Below the pieces are notes generated by a model. The model was not told the DNA's origin. It was given only the letters and a program-made list of their open reading frames with translations, and searched no databases. Made by a program: the position numbers and the translations under genes. This document shows, piece after piece, positions 20,698-30,400 of a DNA stretch of 64,000 bases (position 1 is its first letter; the number at the start of each line of letters is the position of its first letter). Origin of the DNA: Ctenosaura bakeri (lineage: Eukaryota; Chordata; Lepidosauria; Squamata; Iguanidae); the NCBI GenBank assembly GCA_948474755.1, contig CAOLHI010001842.1, positions 248,001-312,000 of the forward strand, read 5' to 3'.

Positions 20698-21112
20698 GTG
20701 GTTCTTGTTGAGTGCCTTCAAGTCATTTCTGACTTACAGCCAGCCAAAGGTGTATCTACCAAAGGGGATCTAGAGCTGAGAGTGTGTGATGTGCCCCAAG
20801 TCACCCAGTGCATTTCCATGGCTGAGGCCATTTCCACAATAGTCTGTTATAGTGCTATTATTTCGCTTGCAACATCCTATGGAATCCTGGGCTTTGCAGT
20901 TTTGCAAAGCCCAGGATTCCATAGGATGTTGCAAGTGGAGTAATAGCGCTATAACAGACTAGTACGGAAATGGCCTCAGCCATGGAAATGCACTGGGTGA
21001 CTTGGGGCACATCACACACTCTCAGACTAGTACAGGAATGGCCTCAGTGGGGAATCAAACCCTGTTCTCCAGGGTCGTAGTCCAAGGTTCACCACACTGG
21101 CTCTCATTTAAA
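20698..21112 (-). mobile_element. CORE-type tRNA SINE split by a palindromic element
   Basis: Left part 20698..20825 (tail CTTGTTGAGTGCCTTCAAGTC, CORE CCCCAAGTCACCCAGTGCATTTCCATGGCTG) and right part about 21048..21112 (GGGAATCAAACCCTGTTCTCCAGG, CACACTGGCTCTC) are in register, with the palindromic structure between them. Confidence 0.85.
20776..21025. repeat. 250-bp perfect-centre palindrome: element plus duplicated SINE flank
   Basis: The palindromic element (20826..20975, ends GGCCATTTCC/GGAAATGGCC) is extended on both sides by about 50 bp of mirror sequence that belongs to the host SINE: GCTGAGAGTGTGTGATGTGC before it and its complement, ending at 21025, after it. Element and extended palindrome share the same centre (20900.5). 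Immediately after comes a second copy of the element's right tip (ACTAGTACAGGAATGGCCTCAG, 21026..21047), then the SINE resumes. Confidence 0.92.
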
Positions 21113-21395
21113 ACCATGTATATGTACACTTTGGGTGAAATCAATTAGGTCACAGAAGGCTTTAATAAAAAGCCAGATTTTAACTTGGCATTGAAATGAA
21201 GCCAACCTAGAGGAGCAAGTTCCACAAACCAGATGCCGCAGCATAAGAAGTCCTGTCCTTTGTCCTGCCTCAAGAGATTGTGTCCTTTGGTGGGAGACAG
21301 GATACGGTCTGCCCGGCAGATCTCAGTCCTTGGATAGGCTGTCATACGTGTGTTGCTGAAATGAAAAGTCAATCATGTATACATGATGTGGAATC
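21113..21395. other. Unassigned sequence
   Basis: No gene or named repeat seen. A TCCTTTGTCCTGCCTCAAGAGATTGTGTCC stretch looks unremarkable. Confidence 0.3.
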
Positions 21396-21398
21396 ATA

Positions 21399-21578
21399 GG
21401 CCATTTCCGCACTAGCCTGTTATAGCGTGACGATTCCACTTTCAACATCCTCTGGAATCCTGGGGTTTGCAGTTTCGGGAGGGGCCGGCTGGCCCCTCCT
21501 GAAACTGCAAACCCCAGGATTCCAGAGGATGTTGAAAGTGGAATCTTCACACTATAACAGGCTAGTGTGGAAATGGCC
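21399..21578. mobile_element. Palindromic DNA element, near-perfect
   Basis: 180 bp, arms mirror around GGGGCCGGCTGGCCCC; target duplication ATA at 21396..21398 and 21579..21581. Inserted at the 3' tail of the older CR1 to its right (GGAATCATA | ATAGATTTGG). Confidence 0.93.
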
Positions 21579-22470
21579 ATAGATTTGGAAGAGACCACAA
21601 AGGCTAATGAGTCAACCCCCTGCCATGCAGGGGTATACCACCAAAGCACTCCCAGCAGATGGCTATCCAACATTTTGCTTAAAAACCTCCAAAGAAGGAG
21701 ACTTCACCACACTCCCAGGCAGCAGCATATTCTACTCCCTAACTGCTCTCATCATCAGAAAGTTCTTCCTAAGGTTAAGGTGGAATCTCTTTTCCTGAAA
21801 TTTGAAGCCATTGCTCCATGTCCTAGTCTCTGGAGCAGCAGAAAACAGGCTTGCTCCATCTTCCATGCAACATCCTTTCAAATATTTGAACATGGTTATC
21901 ATATCACCTCTTAACCTTCTGTTCTTCAAGCTAAATGCACCCAACTCCCTAACCAATCCTCATAGGTTTTCAGGCCTTTTACCATTTTGGTTGGCCTCCT
22001 CCAACTTGTCCATATCCTTCCTGAAATGTGGTGCCCAGAATTGGACACAGTATTCCAGGTGGGGACCTGACCAAAGCAGAATAGAGTGGTACCATTGATC
22101 TAGACACTATACTCCTGTTGATGCAGCCCAGAATGGCATTGGCTTTTTAAGCTGCCACATCACACTGCTGACCCATGCACAGCTTGTACTCTACTAATCC
22201 TCCTAGATCCCTTTCACATGTACTGTGGTCAAGCCAGGTGTCACCCATTTTATATCTGTGCATTTCATTTTTTTCTGTCCAGGTGTCGTACCTTACACTT
22301 CTCTATTGAAATTCCTTTTGTTTGTTATGGCCCAGCTATCTAATCTTTCAAGATCATTTTGACTTCTGATCCTGTCCTCTGGGGTATTAGCTGTCCCTCT
22401 TAATTCGCCGTCCTTTGCAAATTTGCTAAGAATGCCCTCTATTCCCTCACCCAAATCGTTGATGATGTAG
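21579..22470 (-). mobile_element. CR1 LINE, older copy
   Basis: Antisense CR1 from the 3' terminus (TTTGGAAGAGACCACAAAGG) back to the Asp-Asp/Glu-Gly-Ile-Glu-Gly-Ile-Leu region of motif C near 22450, with stops and frameshifts throughout. About 880 bp, 5'-truncated. Confidence 0.88.
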
Positions 22471-22531
22471 TAGCGCCAGTTTATTAAAATAGTAGTGCCT
22501 GCATGATGCGAATGTGACGTGCACACTCCTT

Positions 22532-23120
22532 CACCATTTCCGCACTAAGCTGTTATAGCGCAATGATTCCACTTGCAACATCCTATGGAATCCTGGGGTT
22601 TGCCGTTTCAGGAGGGGCCGTGGCCCCAGGATTCCATAGGAGGGCCCTTTTTGCACTGTACCTTTTTCGCGAGGGGAGGGCATCTCACGCGAGAAGCCTC
22701 CTCCGGGATGCTGCCGCTTCCCCCATCGTTCCTTCCACAGGCGCTTCCTGCTGGCGCGTCCGTTGCGCTAGCGCCCTGCCCCTTCCTTCCGTAGGGCACC
22801 ATGGAAGCTGTAGGCTCCGTGGGGGAAGGAAGCGCGACCCGGCCGCCTCGCGACACTCCGCACAGCAGGTAAGTGCTCATGGGCGCCGCGAGCATTGTGC
22901 AAGCGCAGGTGATTTTCGGCTTCAAGCCAAAAATCAAAAAAATACGCTCGGGTGCTGCGTCAGCCTCATGAGCGCCGCGCAAGTGGGGGTGCATCGTGCG
23001 GTGCGACGCTCCCATTTACGCGGCACTCAAGGGGCGCTCGCGCGAGAAAAAATGAATGCGAAAAGGGTCGAGGTTGCAAGTGGAATCATTGCACTATAAC
23101 AGCTTAGTGCGGAAATGGTC
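22532..23120. mobile_element. Palindromic DNA element split by a second DNA element
   Basis: Arms CACCATTTCCGCACTAAGC (left) and GCTTAGTGCGGAAATGGTC (right), target duplication CTT at 22529..22531 and 23121..23123. The right arm is interrupted at 22643..23069; removing that insert and one GAG restores the continuous arm ATTCCATAGGAGGTTGCAAG. Confidence 0.92.
22643..23069. mobile_element. Second-family DNA element, GC-rich, 3-bp target duplication
   Basis: Terminal inverted repeats GGCCCTTTTTGCA and its partner TGCGAAAAGGGTC; GAG duplicated at 22640..22642 and 23070..23072. The 427-bp interior is GC-rich and CpG-rich and shares several blocks with the inverted interior of 45588..46533 (GGAAGGAAGCGC, CTCCGCA, CAGGTAAGTG-like, TTTTCGGCTTCAAGCCAAAAAT-like). 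No transposase frame. Class not determined; 3-bp targets suggest but do not prove a PIF/Harbinger relationship. Confidence 0.85.
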
Positions 23121-23744
23121 CTTGTCTCTACAAGTCCTCCCATGTTCTTTGCTTTCTCCTCCCAATCCTTCCCAGTTCAGTATCGTCAGTGGATTGAAAC
23201 AACTTGACATCTGCACCCTTTTCTGCATCATTTGCAAACAGATGTTAAATAAGACTGGACAGTCGTTCCGGTTCCCTTCCTTCCGCCTTCCCATATCATT
23301 CTAGTGCTATTCCCCATTTCATAAGCTCAGCCCATTTATTTATGGTCTGCCAGCCAATTTTTTTTGCCCATGCAACAGACTGTGTTCAAGCCCAGAGGCT
23401 TAAATTTAATTTTCCAAGTTGCCATTTTGCTGAAATCAGAACAGATTACATTGGCTCTCTCCCTGCCCCCCTGCCCCCCCCCATTCTTCGGAAAGCTGGG
23501 TTTTCTTCTCTCTCTCTCTCTTTCTCCTTTTTTTTTTTTTTTTGGTTATCCTTCAAAGGGCATCATTTTCAGGCCTGATTGTTGCTACCCAAGTAATTAA
23601 ATAACATTAGTTATTTCAGTTAGTTCAGTTCAGTTCAAATCATCAGGCGTCAGTGGCAAAATCCCCCATGCCTTTTGCAAAACGTAGAGTAAGCCCTGGA
23701 TGCAAGAAAGAACAGAGAGCTGGCCATTGCTGCCAAACATACTT
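23121..23744. other. Unassigned sequence with pyrimidine runs
   Basis: No gene. It contains a (TC)n and T-run patch at about 23507..23543 and an older CR1-like GTATCGTCAGTGG-type stretch near 23170..23250 (antisense Asn-Ile-Cys-Leu-Gln-Met) that may be CR1 5' of the copy at 21579. Confidence 0.4.
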
Positions 23745-24045
23745 AAGGAACCTGGTGAAAGCCTATTTTCTGCTGCTCCAGAGACTAGGACGTGGAGCAA
23801 TGATTTCAAACTTCAGACAAAGAGAATCCATCTAAACATTGGAAAGAACTTTCTGAGCGTAAGAGCTGTTCAGCAATGAAATACGCTCCCTGGGAGTGTG
23901 GTGGAGTCTCTTTCTTTGGAGGTTTTTAAACAGGGACTGGATGGCCATCTGTTAGGAATGCTTTGATGCATAATCCCTGCATGGCAGAATGGGATTGGTT
24001 CCATGGCCTTTGTAGTCTCTTCCAGCTCTATGGTTCAATGCTTCT
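23745..24045 (+). mobile_element. CR1 LINE 3' end, older copy
   Basis: ORF2 C-terminal remnant (TTTTCTGCTGCTCCAGAGAC, then GAGTGTGGTGGAGTCTC, CTGGATGGCCATCTG) and a decayed tail TCCAGCTCTATGGTTCAATG. Confidence 0.85.
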
Positions 24046-24255
24046 AGTCTGTTTCCAGGTTTGAGCAAACAAGATGGTTGCTGCTGTTAAACAGCAAAGA
24101 AGTGATCCATATTTATTGTCTAATTCCTGATCCGTATCACCCAGCAAAAACATTTCTGGTGACATTACAAAGTCTGCCTTTAAAATGTTTTGAATCAATA
24201 ATATATAAATCTTAGACCAATAAAATTTCACCTTCTTACAAGTCCACCACATATG
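24028..24255 (-). mobile_element. L1 LINE ORF2 fragment
   Basis: The minus frame (24028..24252) reads Met-Trp-Trp-Thr-Cys-Lys-Lys-Val-Lys-Phe-Tyr-Trp, the L1 ORF2 segment after the zinc-binding cysteines, to Leu-Thr-Ala-Ala-Thr-Ile-Leu-Phe-Ala-Gln-Thr-Trp-Lys. Both ends truncated; the left end abuts the CR1 tail. Confidence 0.75.
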
Positions 24256-25587
24256 GAAAAATAGGCTAAGTTCATTTTAAGCAAAGTGAATTTTTGGATT
24301 ACTAGAAGTCCAAGCAAGCATAGCCGTGGTGGTGGTGGATTCTGGGAGTCATAGTCCCCAAAAAACCACTACACTAATTCCTGATGTTAAGATGTCGTTT
24401 TATATTAAGAACATGGGTGTTGCAATCAAAAGTAGAAGTGTCCAAAAAAAAAAAAAGAACTTGGTTGTTTTTGTTGATTTAATAAAGGTGTGAAATTCAG
24501 CCTGAATCTGCCCCCACCCACATCTAATCAGGAGAATTGTAGCATTATGATTCCATTTTAATTGCCATGGTTCTGTTCTATGGAAACCATGGATTTACAG
24601 TTTAGGTAGACTTGCTTAGAATTCTTAGCCAGAGGGCTCCAGGGTCTTGCAAAACTACAAACCCCAGGATTCCAGAGGATGCAGCCATGGCTATTCAGGT
24701 GGAGTCGTATAAAAGTCAAAGTTTGTCTGTTTGTGAGTTTGGCTGTTTGTCTGCAGGCGAAGACCTCAGATGGTTGGCTGGCTGCGAAGATTCTATGGAA
24801 TCCTGGGGTTGGCAATTCAAGGGACCGTTAGAATTCTCAGCCAGAGAGCTCAGGCTGGCTGCTATGGAGACGAGGCCTAGCAGCAAGGAGGAGGGGCAAT
24901 GTGTTCCCTTAGGAGCCCAAACCCTGTATGTTACCGTACTAACTTTGAATACAGATTGGGCTGGGGAATATGGGGAAAAGTTACTCATACTGGACACATA
25001 GGATCTCAAATCTGTGTATTTCAACCGCATCTAATTCCTAAAGTAAGGTAAGGTAATTCCTAAGGTATTTCTAACACGTAATGCCAGGTATATATGCTAG
25101 TACTATTATAACTGTGCAATGTGAAAGGGCCCCAACCATACCTTCTTTAAGCTCTCTCCCTTTTTTATCTGTGTTCCTCAAGCCTCTTTATCTTTCTTTT
25201 TAGTTGCTGTTTTAAGTCCACCGCCTGCTTGTTCCAATAGCCTGGCCGGTGGGTTCCCTGTCTCTGAGCTACCTTAAGAGATTGCGTGCTATAATTCACT
25301 TTTCACTGCCCAGCAAAGTCCTCACAGCTGGTGCCCCCCCCCCCATGGCCCTTTCTCTGGATTTTGGGTCTCTACCAAATTAGGTACCTTCTTCTTCTTT
25401 CCAAGAAAGTGGGATGTAAACATTCCCACCACATTTCTCACTGAGCAATTGGGATGTGCATGGACATCCCTTGCCATCACAACATCTTTGCCAATTTGTG
25501 TGAGTTTCACTGTGCTAGCAGAGCTGTGTAGATCAGTCTGCTTGATCTCATTTGCCATACACTAAATTGCAATCGTGCAATGCTTTC
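24256..25587. other. Unassigned sequence with old palindrome-element fragments
   Basis: 24540..24700 and about 24785..24855 carry diverged arms of the older palindromic family (ATTGCCATGGTTCTG, CCCCAGGATTCCAGAGGATGC, CTATGGAATCCTGGGG, CTCAGCCAGAGAGCTC). The remainder to 25587 has no recognised feature apart from the repeat shared with 19427. Confidence 0.5.
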
Positions 25588-25590
25588 TTA

Positions 25591-25758
25591 GGCTGCTTCC
25601 GCACTGGACTGTTATAGTGCTTTGATTGCACATTCATCCTATGGAATCTGGGTTTGCAGTTCCGAGGGTCGGCGCCCCTTTCCGGAACTGCAAACCCAGT
25701 TTCCATAGGATGTTGAATGTGCAATCAAAGCGCTATAACATCCAGTATGGAAATGGCC
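25591..25758. mobile_element. Palindromic DNA element
   Basis: Ends GGCTGCTTCCGCACTGG and TATGGAAATGGCC, mirror arms around TCGGCGCC; target duplication TTA at 25588..25590 and 25759..25761. The arm sequence (TTGATTGCACATTCATCC) differs from the main group, indicating a subfamily. Confidence 0.9.
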
Positions 25759-25841
25759 TTAGTGTGCTTAACCAGAGCCTGCCAAGTTACTTTTTAAAAG
25801 GAACTCTTTTCTGGTTGAATTCTGTATGGGTAAGGTTTGCT

Positions 25842-26051
25842 GTGAGTCAGTGTAGTGTAACAATTTGAGTGGCCTAGGATTCTTTTTAAAATCTCTGCTC
25901 AGCCACGGAAGCCCACCCTGGGCTAGTCACACTGTCTCAGCCTCAGACCTCCTCTGAACAAATCCTGCCCAGAAAGCCTGTGATTTCTCTCTTCCGCATA
26001 GGATTGTCATAATCCACAAATGATTGCAAGGTACACAACAGCAACAACAAG
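25842..26051 (+). mobile_element. CORE-type tRNA SINE, diverged
   Basis: Head GTCAGTGTAGTGTAACAATTTGAG, CORE GCCCACCCTGGGCTAGTCACAC, CTCTGAACAAATC, tail AGGTACACAACAGCAACAACAA. Confidence 0.75.
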
Positions 26052-26944
26052 GATGGCTGAAAAAGCACACCATGGATTCAACACACAATGCAATGCAATG
26101 TTAGTTTGCAAAAAAGTTATATTTTGTACAAAACTTTTGTGTTGCATACATTTTTCACCCAAAAAGAAATATTGAAAGGGAGTAGGATGGTATTAAAATG
26201 TGCAAAAAACTTCTCTTCATCTTTCCCAACAGAGAGAAAAGTTTTGAAATTTTTCATTCTTGTGTACAAGAGCAAAATGAGTAAAGGTTTTTCTCCTTAT
26301 TGTAGTTATAGTTCCAAGGCCCCCAAAAGGAAGTAGTTCCAGTAATGACAATGACAGCTGTCCTATGAGTGAAATTATCCCTGGTCATAGTAATCATATT
26401 AATTGATCCCTGATCAAATGAGTGAAATTATCCCTGATCATATTAACAGTTATAATTTTATATTTATACTCATTATTTGGAAAAAGAAACAAAGTGTAAT
26501 CCAATAGTTATTCCTAACTAATTGCACGTAACTAGTTACTGCCAAGCTTCTTCTGCATGAGATAAGGTTGTAATCTCAGAAAAAGAAAAACTGGTTTTTA
26601 TATTCTAATTAAAATTGTTTGTGTTTTAATATAAGGTATTCACAGAACAATGTGGCTTGGCTCACTGCCTTGAGTCATCTGGGGCAATTTAGTGTCTTAT
26701 TTGTATGCTGCTGCTCACTATTTTATGATAGAGTTCTGGATTATATTTGGCGCCTCCTAAATTATCAGAACTATGTAGGTGTTTTTAAAGGGTGAGAATG
26801 TGTATCAGGGGTTACTGGCCATGGTAGCCAACCGGAACCCCCATGTACAGTGTGTGAGCAATGGGGGCAAAGAATAAAAAGTGATGTTGGGGAAGGCAAA
26901 TATTTATGAGTGAGGCTCCAAGACTGTTTTTGGAAAAAGAACAC
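26052..26944. other. Unassigned AT-rich sequence
   Basis: Contains a local direct repeat: AATTATCCCTG(G/A)TCATA...TTAATTGATCCCTGATCAAATGAGTGAAATTATCCCTGATCATATTAA-like units near 26370..26450. No gene or named repeat. Confidence 0.4.
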
Positions 26945-26947
26945 TAA

Positions 26948-27142
26948 GCCCATTTCCGCACTAGCCTGTTATAGCGCTACGATTCCACTTTCAACATCCT
27001 ATGGAATCCTGGGGTTTGCAGTTTAGGGAGGGGGCCTTTGAGGATGGCCTTTGAGGCCCCTCCCCAAACTGCAAACCCCAGGATTCCACGGGATGTTGAA
27101 AGTGGAATAATAGTGCTATAAAAGGCTAGTGAGGAAATGGCC
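26948..27142. mobile_element. Palindromic DNA element
   Basis: Ends GCCCATTTCCGC and GAGGAAATGGCC; the centre holds a short direct repeat (GGCCTTTGAGGATGGCCTTTGAGG). Target duplication TAA at 26945..26947 and 27143..27145. Confidence 0.92.
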
Positions 27143-27145
27143 TAA

Positions 27146-27635
27146 GATAATTAATGGAGCTGCTCAGGCTGCTAATGATGGTATGGTGACGAGGCTTTCA
27201 AGTTGCTCGTGTCAAACTGTTACGGAAGGTCAGAGAGCAGGCAGGAATGGCATAAGTATTCTCTCCCTTTTGCAGGGAGATGCCTGCTTCATGCCAGCAG
27301 TTTAAATAGTACCCCTCGTTTATCAGACTGTTTGAACGTCTACTTAAGAGTGAGAGGTTCAGTTTCAGCTGGCTGCGTCTTTTATTAAAGTTCAGTGGAT
27401 TTCACAGGTTTAATCTGTGTAGACAGAGATACACCTCAGGATGGTCAATGGAGCTTCCTTTAGCTATGCACAGTACACCATTCTTCCAGATCCCCAGGTT
27501 TTATTAGCTGGCTCGTGATTTTGGAATTGCATTTTATTTCTTTACTTTGGCTTCCTGTGAACTTGGATCCACAGCGTCCCAATCCTGGAGTATCTGCTCA
27601 GAGCACAGAAAAGTTAAAGTTTTACTCTGACTTCA
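27146..27635. other. Unassigned sequence
   Basis: No gene or named repeat recognised. Confidence 0.3.
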
Positions 27636-27764
27636 GCCGTTTCCGCACTAGTCTGTTATAGCGCTACAATTCCACTTTCAACATCCTCTGGAATCCTGGG
27701 GTCTGCAGTTTCGGGAGGGGCCAGTGGAACCATAGCGCTATAAGAGGCTAGTCCGGAAATGGCC
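27636..27764. mobile_element. Palindromic DNA element, most of right arm deleted
   Basis: Complete left arm (GCCGTTTCCGCACTAG to GGGAGGGGCC) followed only by the outer end of the right arm (AGCGCTATAAGAGGCTAGTCCGGAAATGGCC). Confidence 0.85.
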
Positions 27765-27883
27765 TCCAGTGATCATGCTAGCTAGGTGATCCTAGGAGCA
27801 ATGGACACAGAAACATAACTTTTCCAGGCTCTGGGTATACCATATACTACTAGCAAGAAGAAGAAGAATGATTACAGATTATG

Positions 27884-28360
27884 GAATCATAGAATCATAG
27901 AAATGTAGAGTTGGAAGAGACCCCAGGGGCCATCCAATCCAACCCGCTGCCATGCAGGAACACCCTCAAAGCATTCCCAACCAATGGCCATCCAGCCTCT
28001 GCTTAAAAACCTCCAAAGAAGGAGGAGGCTCCACCACACTCCACTGAGGCAGCAGATTCCACTGCCGGACAGCTCTGACCATCAGGAAGTTCTTCCTGGG
28101 GTTCAGGTGGAATCTCCTTTCCTGCAGCTGGAATCCATTGCTCCTTGTCCTGGTCTCTGGAGCAGCAGAAAACAAGCCCTCTCCTTCTTCTACATGGCAT
28201 CCCTTCAAATATTTAAACATGGCTATCCTGTCCCCTCTCAACCTTCTCTTCTGCAGACTAAACTTACCCAGCTCTACGTCTATCCTCATAGGGCTTCATG
28301 GCTTCCAGGCCCCTCACCATTTTGGTCGCCCTCCTCTGGACTTGCTCCAGCTTGTCAATT
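27884..28360 (-). mobile_element. CR1 LINE 3' end, young copy
   Basis: Tail GGAATCATAGAATCATAG, terminal block, antisense ORF2 C-terminus open in the minus frame over 27966..28289. Its 5' end abuts the pogo-like element at the TA at 28362. Confidence 0.92.
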
Positions 28361-28363
28361 ATA

Positions 28364-28602
28364 GTTGGCCCCCCTCATTCGTTAGAGTTAGGGGCAACCC
28401 TTGCAAAAGTGGAAAACTCACAAATATCAAAATGTGGTGGGGAAGGAGGAGGATCAGAGATGGCTTAATGTCCCAGTTGGAGCCGCTGGGAGGGAAAGTT
28501 CTCCCAGAAAAGTAATGCCTGAGGTCGGGGAGCAGGGGTTGGAGAAACTTGCAAATAATCAAATCCGTGAAACTCAAACCCACAAACCCAAAGGGCTGAC
28601 TG
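28364..28602 (+). mobile_element. pogo/Tigger-like non-autonomous DNA transposon
   Basis: Ends GTTGGCCCCCCTC (left) and AAGGGCTGACTG (right), each next to TA. Internal blocks GCAAAAGTGGAAAACTCACAAATATCAAAATGTG and GAAACTTGCAAATAATCAAATCCGTG-like are shared with 6951 and 17386. 239 bp. Confidence 0.8.
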
Positions 28603-28674
28603 TAATTTACATAACTTTAAGGCAGATGATGAAGACATAGAAATAATTTGAGATTTTCCTATACCTTGACCCAC

Positions 28675-28854
28675 ACCATTTCCGCACCAGGCTGTTATAG
28701 TGCGATGATTCCACTTTCAACCTCCTATGGAATCCTGGGGTTTGCAGTTTAGGGAGGGGCCGGCCGGCCCCTCCCTAAACTGCAGACCCCAGGATTCCAG
28801 AGGAGGTTGAAAGTGGAATCATCGCACTATAACAGCCTAGTGTGGAAATGACCC
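28675..28854. mobile_element. Palindromic DNA element, near-perfect
   Basis: Mirror arms around GGGGCCGGCCGGCCCC; arms use CCTCC in place of CATCC (CTTTCAACCTCCTATGG), a subfamily mark shared with 54732. Confidence 0.92.
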
Positions 28855-28914
28855 CAGTCATTAAGCAGAATGGAGGCTGCAACCAAGAAATCAGTCTAGG
28901 ACTTAGAACACATA

Positions 28915-29160
28915 TGTCAAACACAATTCCTGTGGGCCAAATCCAGCCCACCAGGCCGTTTCATCTGGCCCTTGCGCCTCTCCTGCAGCTGGAGCTGGGG
29001 GGCAGAAAGAGGCACAGAGAGGGGCTGGGGAGCAGAAAGTGGCACTTTTGGATACTCTGACCAATTCTATGTCACTTTACAGAGGTATAGGGACCATGAA
29101 CTACGATCTAATAGCCCCAAAATGTCCAAGAAAAGCAAAGTTGATGCAGAGGGAAGGCAA
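28915..29160 (+). mobile_element. Possible hAT transposon 5' end with transposase start
   Basis: ATGTCAAACACAATTCCTGTGGGCC near 28915 resembles hAT ends of the TGTCAAAC...GGGCC class. At 29120 an ATG opens a short frame Met-Ser-Lys-Lys-Ser-Lys-Val-Asp-Ala-Glu-Gly-Arg-Gln-Phe, like the basic N-terminus of hAT/ZBED-type transposases. The homology stops at about 29162. The remaining transposase is absent. Confidence 0.5.
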
Positions 29161-30089
29161 TTTTTTAAAAAAATAGTAATTGCAGAGGCAATTATTTAAT
29201 ATAATAAAAGAGTAGATACATTTATATAGTCTTACAGATAGAACAGCAAAGATAATTCGTCTCCCCCTGCCCACGTGACCACATGTGGCGGGAGGGGACA
29301 CCTTTGCTGGCCTCCCATGAGTAGAGACCATGCAATCACTGTGCGACAAGGGTCGCATAGTAGGATTGGGAGGGGGCGGGGTCTGCAGACCCCTTCAGGG
29401 CTGCACTGCCCCTTCCCCAGCCTCTTTGCTGGTGACCCACCCTCCCACTCTATGGTTTCAGTGTAAGATTGCTGGTTGCTTCGGGACCAGGTAGGAATTT
29501 CCCCCCCTTGGGGGGGGGTTTGCCTGCCCTACAGTGGGCCAAGGGATTGGGCAATTGGCTTTATAGGGTGGTGTCTCAACTAGGTATTAAATAGGTCTCC
29601 GCAGCCACACTTGTCCTCATCCATGGCTGAGGGGGGGGGGGTCTAAGGGTTTTGGTGAGTACCTATGGCACCATTTGGTGTAGGATAAATGCTGTCCTTG
29701 AGGCGGGCCCGGGACTTGCTGCTACCGTCATGAGACGGGGGGGGGTATGGTTTGTGGGCTCGCCTTCCAGAAAAGGGCCAGCCGAAGTTTTAATCCAGCC
29801 TCATGGGTTGGCTTTGGGGCCCGATACCTCACTCAAGGAGGGCTGGGGAAGAGGTCTGGAGCTGACCCTTGCCTTAGCCTACCCATGCTGTTGACCCCCC
29901 TTCTCAGGGCATAAATTCAAATTCAGGTTCATGGTCAAGGTTAAATTCAAGCCCAAGTTCAAGGTCAAGTTCACTCCCAGCTTTATGTTAATAGGGCATA
30001 CATTAATAAATTGTCCTAGTTCCACCCAAGTCTTGTGTGTGGTCTCTTCATTTCATGGATTGGGCAGCAATGCTGATGCGGACCAAGAC
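29161..30089. other. Unassigned sequence, G-run rich
   Basis: Contains G and C runs near 29501..29518, 29630..29641 and 29738..29745, and short GTTCAAG/TTCAAATTCA-type repeats at 29911..29975. No gene. The plus frame at 29652 has no known domain. Confidence 0.4.
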
Positions 30090-30400
30090 GAAATTGAGTT
30101 TGACACCCCTGACTTGGAAGGACAGCCATGAAGGAAGTAGCCAAGATCCTCAAGTCTAAAGATATATCATTGAGTACGAAAGTTAGGATTGTCCAGGCCA
30201 TCGTATTTCCAATTTCTATGCATGGTTGTAAAAGCTGAACAGTGACAAAAGCTGATAGGAGGAAAATCATCTCCTTTGAAATGTGGGGCTGGAGGAGAGT
30301 TCTAGGGATAAATAAATGGGTCCAGGAGCACGTCAAGCCCGCACTCTCCCTAGAAGCCGGGTCAATTAAACTGTCGCTGTTGTATTTTGGACATATCATG
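30090..30400 (+). mobile_element. RTE/BovB-like LINE fragment
   Basis: The plus strand reads Lys-Glu-Val-Ala-Lys-Ile-Leu-Lys-Ser-Lys-Asp-Ile-Ser-Leu-Ser-Thr-Lys-Val-Arg-Ile-Val, then Met-His-Gly-Cys-Lys-Ser, Arg-Arg-Lys-Ile-Ile-Ser-Phe-Glu-Met-Trp-Gly-Trp-Arg-Arg-Val-Leu and, after a frame change, Tyr-Phe-Gly-His-Ile-Met-Arg-Arg. This is the C-terminal region of RTE/BovB-type reverse transcriptases. One stop replaces the Trp after Lys-Ser; dead copy. Confidence 0.75.
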
